From contig JWZX01000072.1 of NCBI GenBank assembly GCA_001275005.1, positions 1 through 10,580 on the forward strand: a stretch of 10,580 bases of DNA, in the 5' to 3' direction. Below, piece by piece: positions 1-9,300 of this stretch. A program made the position numbers and the translations under genes. Source of the DNA: Chrysochromulina tobinii. Taxonomy: Eukaryota; Haptophyta; Prymnesiales; Chrysochromulinaceae. Under the pieces are notes generated by a model that had not been told where the DNA came from, did not search any database, and saw only the letters and a list, made by a program, of their open reading frames with translations. Within the stretch, counting starts at the first letter, position 1, and the number at the start of each line of letters is the position of its first letter.

Positions 1-306
1 CCTCGACCTGCACCTGCGTCTTGTCATCGCTCAATTTCGTCACCTTCCCAATGTCGGAGGCAGACTCAAACGGCGCGAGCACCGTTGGCGCCTTCTCGCC
101 CTGAGGCTTGTCCGAGAGCATGACCTTGTCGCCGACCTTGATCGACTTGGCCTTATGCGCCTCCTCCCACTTGGTAAGAGACAGGCACAGGCTCTCAACC
201 TCTCCGTCTCCCGCGCAATTCTCGAGCGCGACCGCGAGAACACCGCCCGCCGCGGCGCGAACCGTCGTCGGACGCGTCTCGTCGATCGAGATCGCGTAGA
301 TCGGTC
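1..306 (-). CDS. Exon 5 of the giant scaffold gene (partial)
   Basis: Starts after acceptor CTTCATCAG|GACCG (phase 1) and remains open to the window edge, giving about 101 codons. The first half is helical (TVRAAAGGVLAVALEN). The second half changes to a beta-like pattern with IKVGDKVMLSD and, about 25 residues later, DIGKVTKLSDDKTQVQVE. The GDxVxL...GxVxxLxDDxxxVxVE layout resembles small beta-barrel modules of the MIB/HERC2 type. That is a resemblance by eye only, and the module is cut by the window edge. Confidence 0.75.
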
Positions 307-3300
307 CTGATGAAGGAGACCATCAGGATATTATGATACTACGTACTATGCCATCAGAGGTAATCAATAGGCCATCAATAGGCCATCAATAGGCCATCAA
401 TAGGCCATCAAGGGGCCATCAATAGGTCATCAGCACACCGTACACCTCCGGGTCGAAGGCGAGCTCCGCGCGTAATCAAAGGTCATCAGAGGTCATCAAG
501 AGCCCATCAGCGCACCGTACACCTCCGGATCGAAGGCGAGCTCCGCCCGATGCTTCTCAAAATGGCCGAGCGTCCTCGCGAGCAGCACGAGCGCCAGCTT
601 GCACACGGGCTCATCGTCGAGCGCCGCCGCGTCGCAAAAGTGCTTCACGATGCTCCCGTTCTCCTTCATCCGGTTGAGGACCACCGCGCCCGCCGTCTCG
701 CCGCTCGCCGTCGCTGCTGCCGCGGCGGCGGTGTCGCCCGTCGACTCCGGTTCGTCATCCGTATTAGGCAAGCCCATGCCTGTGCCTTCGGCCTCGGTGA
801 CCGTGTTGAGCACGTCGAGCAGCTGGAGCAGATGGGCATGTCGCGCCGGCGGCGTCGCCGGATCACCCTGTTTGGCTTTGAGGTACTCGGCATTGCGCTT
901 GGTCGCCTGCTCCACCTGATTAGGGAGGTAATCAGTCGCGCTCAGCTCGCAATCAGGAGACCATCAAGAGGCGACGGCGCACGATCGCCTGCTCCACCTG
1001 ATGAGCTAGGCAATCATCGTAATCTGAGGCAACCATCGTCATCAGAGGCAATGCACCTCGCTTGGCAGCCACTTGGCCACGTTGTCGCAGAGCGCTTGCA
1101 CCGGGGCCATGCCACCCAGCGTCATCGCCTTGATCAGGTCGAGCACCACATCGCGTAGCGCCGCCTCGAGCGCCTCCATATTCTTGTCGCGTAGGGGCTC
1201 GTCCGTCGCCGCGAGGAGGAGCATCACGATGTCGGAGACGACCTCTTGCTCGAGGAAGGCGCCAAGGGCGGTCGCCTGCTCGGCCGTGGCGGCGGCGTCG
1301 AGTTGGGCGGCCTGTTTCTTGTCGATGCGTGCGGCGAGCGCATGCACAAGAGTACCGGCCTCGACGAGGTACCTGAATGAGGGAGGCAATCCGAGGTCAT
1401 CAGAGACCATCCGAGGCAATTAGAGGTCATCCGAGGCCATCGAGGCCATCCGAGGTCATCCGAGGCAATGGAGGCCATCAGAGGCCACATTGAAGGCCAT
1501 TAAGAGGGGATTGGAGGCCATCAGAGGTCATTAGAGGTCATGAAGAGGCCATCAGAGGCCATTAAGAGGGCATGAAGAGGGGATTGGAGGTGATTGGAGG
1601 CCAGCCGACGTACTGGAGGGTGGCTGGCGAGAGCTTCTTCGTGCCCAGCATCGCCTTCGACTGCAGCGAGCTCGAGAGCGAGGAGGTGCACTGTGGATCG
1701 ATCTGCAGGGGCGGCCGCAGCGAGGGCGATGCGCGCAGCATCTTAGCGAGCGTTCCGAAGAGACCAGTGAGGTTCCACTTGGGGAGCAGCTCGCAGAGAG
1801 GGTCCTTATTCCCTGGATCGAGCGCTTGGCTCATATCGGCCCGTGAGCGTTGCACGCTGCTCTCGCCCCACGTGATGGCGAGCGACAGCACTGGGCCCAT
1901 CGATTTGGCAGCTCGAAAATCGATGCTCGTCGAGATCATCGAGATCGTCGCGTCGGCGGTGTCGCCGCCGCCGTCGGTGCCGCTCTCGGCGAGGGCACGG
2001 CAGATGCGCTCGCCCGCGCTGAAAACCTGCAGCACGCTCATGCCGCGCATGAAGATGTCGGTGAGCGTCTCGGCACGCGCCTTTTCGACCCCCTCAAACG
2101 GCGGCTCCGTCAGCAACGAGCGATCCGAGTTCTTCTTCTTCAGCTCATTCTCAATCTTGCGAGCACGTATCGTGCTGAGCAGCGCCGCGCGCTCGTCAAA
2201 GAGGACCTCGAAGCTCTGGCGCGCGCCCTCCATGGCCTCCATCAGCTGCTGTATCAGCGTCGCTCCCTCCGCCGAGCGCAAGAAGCGTCCCCACAGCTCG
2301 CACACCGAGTCCAGCGTGCTCACGTAGCTCGCAAGCGTCGCGAGTGCCGTGACTGCATGCAGCTGCACCCGCTCCGTGCGCATCGGATGGGAGAGCACCC
2401 ACGAGATGACGCGCAGCGACGGCACGAGGGTTTCGTCATTGGGCGAGTCATCGGCGTGGAACACGGACTCCATCAGCGCACTCGCTGCCGACAGAGCGAG
2501 CTCAAGGACCTGCTGCCGTGGCTCCGAGTGATTGGCACCGGTGGTCGTGCCTGAGCACACAGTGGCACCGGCAGTCGGCGATCAGGGTCAATCAAGCGAC
2601 GCACCCGAGATCTCTTTGAGCCACGCAATCAATGGCAATCAATGGCAATCAATGGCAATCATTTCCAATCCATGGCAATCAAGGACAATCAAGGCTGATT
2701 AATGGACGGCGGCGCACCCGAGATCTCTTTGAGCCACGCCGAGAGACGATTGAAGACGTCACTCTGTCGCACCAGCGAGCGGCCTTGCTTGTACCCTCCC
2801 TTCTTAACGCCTCCGGGCAGCGCCTCCTTTCTGAGTGCCTCCGACGCACTGACCATCCCGGCCAGTGCATCCACGAAGCGCGGCGCCGTGACATCGGCAG
2901 CGTGCGCCATCGAGGCGACAGTGTGGTTGATCACAAGCTTGAGCGACTGGCCGACGCGCTCGGCGGGCGACGCCGACCGTCGACCAACTGTCCCGAGGAG
3001 CGCAGCCGCCTCGACGCGACAGCGTAGGAAGGCGGCGGTTTCGGAGAGGGGCTCGTCCGTAGGCAGGTCCTTGAGTGCGACGACCGAGTGAGCGAGTTGG
3101 ATCAGTGGCGTGACATCATACGCATCGACATCGAGGTGGGCAAGCACACCGAAGAGGTCGGCGAGCATGCACGCCTCAGGCGCCAGCAGGGGCTTCTCCA
3201 CTGTCTTCTCTACCGTCTCGAGTGCCTCCGCACCCATCGCAGCAGCAGCGCCAGCAGCCCCCCCTGCAGCCCCGCCGCGCTCTTGGCGCCTCAGGCCATT

Positions 3301-6300
3301 CACAGTGAACAGGGCGGCCGCAGAGAGCTCGCCCGTCTTCTGCGCGGCCGTCATTCCACTCGTGATCACTTTGATCACCTCCTCCGTGCTCATGCACGAC
3401 GGGTGGCGGAGCAGCGCGCGCACGAGACGGAGGCCGGCTGGCGTCAGCGCCTCTTGAACAATGCGCGGTGGCGATGGCATGAAAAACCCACCGCCAACAG
3501 TTATGTTCGAGGCCGGGGCCGGAGCCGGAGCCGGCGTGAACGAGCCACCAAATGATCTCTTATCTGCGCTAGTGACGCCCCCCGTCGAGAAGAGGAAGAT
3601 GGAGGCCTCACGAAGCACGCCCATCAGATCGATGCCCTTCGAGAGAGCACTCTGTCGCTCGCTGTGGCTCCAGCTGAGCTGCTCGACGATGAGGCTGAGC
3701 AGACGGATCCAGCTGGCATGCCCACCCGCCACCTTGTCGTGTGCACTCAGCGCGTACCGACGTACGTGCTCAAAGTGTTCCTTGTAGCTGAGCAGCTCCA
3801 CGACGATCTCGGTGTCGGCGAGCGCGAAAAGCAGCTGCGAGGCGCTGTCGAAGATGTCATGGGACGGTGCGCCGATGAGGAAGACGAGCTCCTCGATCGC
3901 ACCACGTGGCAGCGTGCTCAGCGCCCTCTCGTGCCAGAGGCCGTTGCGCCCCGCGCTTGGTCGTTCAAAGGGCCTCATGGTCCGGCGCATCGCCTCGCAC
4001 CGCGCGGCGTTGTTAGGCTTCGAGGCGATCTGATCCGTCGTCGCATCGGCCTCGGCCGCACTCAGCCTGCCTTGCGCCACGGCGCGCTCCAAGTGCTGAT
4101 CGAATTGCGCCTCGAGCGTTTTGAGAGTTTCGTTCACACCGGGGATGCCGATGCGGCATGCCAGGTCGCCGCCCGCCTCCGGCCGCGTCGTGTCGAGCAG
4201 GTTCGCGGCCGCCTCCAGGGCGAACGCGAGCGGAGAGCTGCCCTGGGCCGACCCCCGCTCTGAGCGGGCCTGATGCGCACACAGCAGCTGCCCAAGCAGC
4301 GCAAAGCAGCTCGCCACACTCTGGCAGCAGAGCTCGCGCGCCTCGTCGTCATCGCTCTCGTCGCCACCGCTCTTGTCGTCAGCTCCATCCGGCCGAAGGT
4401 GCGCTCCTCCGGATGCGCGCTCGCCCTTTGTGATGAGGGCCGATTTCCATGCGCGTCTGGTGGAGATGCTTCGCGCCTTCAGGGCTGGAGCGACGCTGCC
4501 CTCCTTGTCGGCGCTCACCACTGCGCTCTTGCTGCCCGCTCCGCCCACCGGCTCCTTTTCCTGTGGCTGGGCGAGCGCACAGAGGGCGTGCAGGCAGACC
4601 GCGAGTGCGATGACGTCGCCATCGAGCGCAATCCGATCGCACAGCGCGCGCACAAGCACCGTGTGCACGCGCCCCAGGTGTGCGCCGTCGAGCGGCAGGA
4701 ATTCGAGCACGATCAGCTCGAACAGCGCGCGCAGGATCGCGTCGCCGGCGAACAGCCCGCCGCGCCCAGCACCGCGTCCGACGCTGGACAGTGGCGACGG
4801 CGCCTCCAGGCGAAGGACAAGGCCCTCACAGATATCCTGGATCGCCTCGAGCGCCTTGTTCAGAGAAGGGGACAAACCACCTTCGAGCTTGGGTCCGAGC
4901 TGCGCCGGCGCGCCTCCGAAAACCCAGTTAGCTGGCGCGGGCGCGCCTCCGAAGAGGCCGCCGCCAGCAGCAGCCGGCGCGCCTCCGAAAAGGCCGGCAG
5001 CTGGCGCCGGCATCGACTCCACACATTGCCAGCCGCTCCCCTCCACCACTGGATTCTTCTTGATGGTATAGCCGCTCCCATCTTCCAAGATAAGCCAGCC
5101 GTTCACTTCGCCCTTCATCATCAGCGATGCCCCGTCCGTGACGGTCGTGACCACAGACGATTCTAAGCTGGGGCCGCTCCGGATGTTGTAAGTAGTTTCA
5201 GTTTGTAGCTTCCAGAGCTTCGGAGATGGATACATCACGGCCGGCTCCGGCGCCGCAGGGGCCGCTGGAGGCTGAACGCCGCTGAATGGCGAGAGTGCGG
5301 CACGCGCGGCGGCCGTAACGCACACTCCAGTACATGCCGGGCACAGGTCGTAACGGCATTTGGAGCAGTGGAAGTAGTGGCTGCAGTGCTGCACGAGGCC
5401 GCTGCGACCGCACGCGTCGCAACGCACGCTCGTGCTTCGGTACGTCGCCGGCAATGTACCTTTTTCTTGTCTCGCCATTTGGTGGCCTTGTTTGCACAAA
5501 GGCTCACCACCCGCGGCGGGACCTCCGAAGAGGCCGCCAGCAGCAGCCGGAGGGCCACCGAAGAGGCCGGCAGCTGGCGCGGGCGCGCCTCCGAAAAGGC
5601 CGCCGCCAGTAGACCCCGGCGCGCCACCGAAGAGGCCGGTGGCAGGCAAGCCCGCGCCGAAACGGAAACCGGCAGCTGGCGGCGCCGGCGCGCCTCCGAA
5701 GACGCTGCCAGCTGTAGCAGGCTTAGGAGTTATCGTCAGCTCAAGCACCTTCAACTGGTTCGGAGCTGGGTCTCCAAACAATTCGTTGACGGCCTTCAGC
5801 TGCCCTTTAGCCAGAAGCTCGCGCGCCTGCTCTGTCACAACTTTGCCTTGAGCTGATCGGGTATTTTCTTGACCATGAGACGTGTCGGTCGCGAGAAGCC
5901 TGGCCCCATACCAAGCCTCTACGATGTTCGATGCTGAGGGCCCATCGTCCGAAGCCTGGACGACATCCCCTTCTTTGAAGGTCATCTTCACAGTCTTGGC
6001 CTCAGCGGCCGCTGGCGGCGGCGTCCAGGCGGTGCACTTCAGCTCCGGCTGGTCAACCCAAGCATTACCGCCCGCGGCCGACTGCCATGTCTTAGAGCTC
6101 ACGTCGGGTGAAGCAGCAGCTGAGTCTCTTAGGACCAGGTAGCCCTTCGTCGAACCGAGATCATCCTCAGGCTGCCCTATCCATGATTTCCCTCCAGCGA
6201 ACGCAATCCAGCAAGTTGCATCGCTCGTGTGCCGATACGCGGGCCGTCCGTTTACAAGCTTCCTCGGATCAAGCTTGTAGGTGCCTCCGTATTTGGCCAC

Positions 6301-9300
6301 ATTTCCTGGCAGCGAGCCACCTTCGAGCTTGAGTCCGGGCGGAGCTTCCAGAATTCGGATAGCATGGTCGAAACGCGCGTCGCCGGGAGCCTGTACTTGA
6401 CCCATTCTGGCTGCCTGCAGTGCGTTATTGTCCTTTCTAGTCTCCGCTGTCTTGTCCGCGCCGAATTCGAGGAGGACTCCGACCATCTCGCCATGGCCCT
6501 TGGATGCAGCCAAGATGAGTGCCGTGATCCCTTTGTCATCCGCCATGTTGATTAGGTTTGAGTCCGAGGCGAGCAGACTCTTCACATCGATCAACTGATT
6601 CTCCCTCACCGCCGTGTGTAGCTTCTCCAGTGCAGCAGCGCCACCACCGCCAAACATAAAGCCAGCGGGCGCGGGCGCAGGTGCAGCAGCGCCGCCGCCA
6701 AACGCGGGTGTGCTGACTCCCATCCCCGAAGCCTGCCCAAATATGGGCGTGCGAACGGGGCTGGCGCCGATAGAGAAGGCGGACGCCGGTGCTGGGCTGC
6801 CGAACGAGAAGGCAGGCGCCGATGCTGCTGGTGCCGTGGTAGACGGGCTGCCAAACGCGCCTGGCAGCAAGGCTGGAAGGGAGGTAGCCTTTGGTGCTTC
6901 GGGCCGCCTCGCCTTGTACAGCTTGGAGCGCGCCCCCGCACGATGGCCGCCTGGCTCGTCGTCGCCCGTCTGGTTTACCTTGAGAGCAGAGAAGCCGAAG
7001 CCGAGGGTCTGGTTGCCGTCGGCGGCGTCACACCGGTCTGCCTCCCGACGGAGGATGCGGCCGCAGCACGCGGTGAGGCGGGCGGCGAGCTCGACGACGG
7101 GCTCGGCGGGGTGGAGCGAGGCGCGGCGGAGCAGCTCGAGAAAGGTAGCGCCGCCGTGGCCTGCCGCGGGGCTCGCCGCGCCGCCGTCACTTGCCACCTT
7201 TGTGCGCGCCGTCGTGAGCAGATGATGGCACGTGAAGGGCGAGTCGAGGAGCAGGCGGTCGATCGCTTGGGCGCAGCTGGGCAGCAGCGCGGCCGCCAAA
7301 GACGGCGGCAGCTGGCCGCGACGCGGGTTCGTCGGTTTCGTCGGTTTCGTCGGTTTCGTCGGTTTCGTCGGTTTCATCGAGTCCACGCGGTCGTCGACGT
7401 CGAGGTCGCCGTCGACGTCGCCGTCGCCGTCGAGGGTGCGCGCGAGGCCAAGGGGCGTACCGGCGGCCAGATCGAGCTCGGCTTCGTCGGTTTCGTCGGC
7501 GAGGCCAAGGGGCGTACCGGCGGCCAGATCGAGCTCGCTGGCGCCGTCGCCGTTCTCATCGCCATCGCCACGCGGCACGTCGACGCACAGCTCGAAGCAG
7601 CCGAGCAGCTGCACCACCGCCTCAGCAGTCGTGCTGTCGACAGGCTCCTCGGCCGGTCCGATGGTCGGTGGCCGCGCGGCAAAGTGACGCACGGGCGGCT
7701 TCAGCTTGTTCCGGTGCGCGTCGTGCGCGACCGAGAGCCGGCTGTGCAGGTCGATCAGCACGCCCAGCTCCACTGCGTCCGACGCCTCGTTCGCGTTGTG
7801 CGATGACGTGGTGGTGGTGGTGGTGGTGGTGGCGCTCACGGCGGGCGCCGACTCTGCTGGCGCCGGGGCTGCAGCAGAGGGGCGTCTGAGGCGGCTCTCG
7901 AGCTGTGTGGAGAGGAAGCCGACCATCAACTCGCACTGACTCTGCAGCGCACACGAGACGTTCGCACGGTGCGGCACCGACCGCACGACGCTCAGGATCG
8001 AGGCGACGTAGTGAGGCAGCAGCAGCGAGCTCAGCCGCGCGTCGCACGCGACCGTCTGTGCGGCTTCACACAGATGCTGCGCGACGGCATCGGCCAGCCT
8101 GGCTCCCGCGGGGCTGGCGGCGAGGGTGTTGACGAGCTTGGCCGCGTGCAGGCCGACCGCCTCGCTCGAGAAGCGCCATTGCCAGCCGCGGCTGAGGGAG
8201 GAGGGCGGCGAAGCTTGCCTGTGGGGAAAGGAGCGCGCGCGCCGTGGTGAGCACACTCGCATGCACGCCACCGAGGAGGGCGGCCAAGCCACCCCCGGCG
8301 ATGCAGCATCGCCCTTCGCGGGCGCGGGCGCCGTCTCGGGCGCCGTCTCGGGCGCCGCCTCGGGCGCCTCGGGCGTCGTCCCGAGCGGCTCCTCGAGCGC
8401 TCGCACGCTCGTCGCAAGCATGGCCACCCGGCTGATCGGGTTCTCGTAGAGCTCCTTCGCATGGAGAAGGAAGAGGCACTCGGCCGCGTGTGGCATCGAG
8501 CCGTCGTTCGTGTTGAGCGCGCTCGAGGTGCTGTTCTGCACCTCGGTGCCATACGCTCCCTCGACGGCCGCCAGCAAGAAGCCGAGCACCTGCTCGAGCA
8601 GCGGCAGCATGCTCGGCTCGTTGGCGATCCGAAGGCTCGATGAGACACGCGCGAGGGCGATGATCGCGGCGTCGCACGTCACGTGGTCGTTGACGGAGTG
8701 CTGGCGGCGCAGCTTCTTGTCGACCTTGGACTCGAACTCGAGCAGGCGGCTGAAGAGGCGCAAACAGTGGCTCAGCCGCACGCAGCTCTGTGCCTTCTCG
8801 TCCACGACTGGCTTCGCGTCGTGTCCCTCGTCCACAGCCGGCTTCGCGTCGTCGTGAACCTCGCGCACCCGATCCACGAGTGCTACGAGCGCGTGCGCGA
8901 GGTACACGGTGGCGTGCATGTTGTACAGGATCCCGACGCCGTTGTGGATCTCGTCCGAGATGATCGTGTCCAACGCGGCGAGCACGCTGTCGATCGACAC
9001 GCTCTCGCTGGGCTCGGAGTCGGGAGAGTGCGGACGGTGGGACTCGTCTCGCGCCCCGTCGCCCTCGTGGTGGCCGCTTCTAGTCGTAGCAGACGGCGTC
9101 GAGGCGAAAATTTCGAGGTTTTTAATCGTGATCTGTGCCAGCCCCGACCGCTGCACGTCGGCCGTGGTCATGCGTACGTGCCGCTTCATCTTCGCCCGGT
9201 CGCTCTCCAAGACCTTGCTGCGCTGGAAAACGGCCGAGACCTTCTCGGTCAGATCCGAGTGCTCCATGTCATCGTCGGTGTACGCCCTGAACAGCCGCGG

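Noticed and set aside
366-1600. Short regularly repeated units as a CRISPR array
   Set aside because: Units are 10-11 bp, contiguous and without spacers, and they lie in predicted eukaryotic introns.
1850-2554. Plus-strand open frames opposite exon 2 (also 1572-2327)
   Set aside because: They arise from GC-rich sequence with few stops. The products are Arg/His-rich and lack structure, while the minus strand gives helical sequence with consistent splice phases.
2689-2717. Stop codon after ...INQP as the true end of the giant protein
   Set aside because: The frame continues perfectly through a GT-AG intron into exon 2 with agreeing phase, and the downstream exons keep the same helical character. 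An unspliced end remains possible but less likely.
4273-5166. Long plus-strand open frame of 297 codons
   Set aside because: Antisense shadow of exon 1. It is rich in Arg/Ala/Ser with no domain pattern, whereas the minus strand here encodes recognisable GLFG and SH3b sequence.
6943-7806. Plus-strand frame of 287 codons
   Set aside because: Antisense of the linker region of exon 1. Its RRFRRF repeats are only the complement of the KPT minisatellite.
8219-8292. Small intron with donor GTGGCT and acceptor TTTCCCCACAG within exon 1
   Set aside because: The acceptor looks good, but the length (74 nt) shifts into a frame that becomes implausible after about 8170, so a second change would still be needed.
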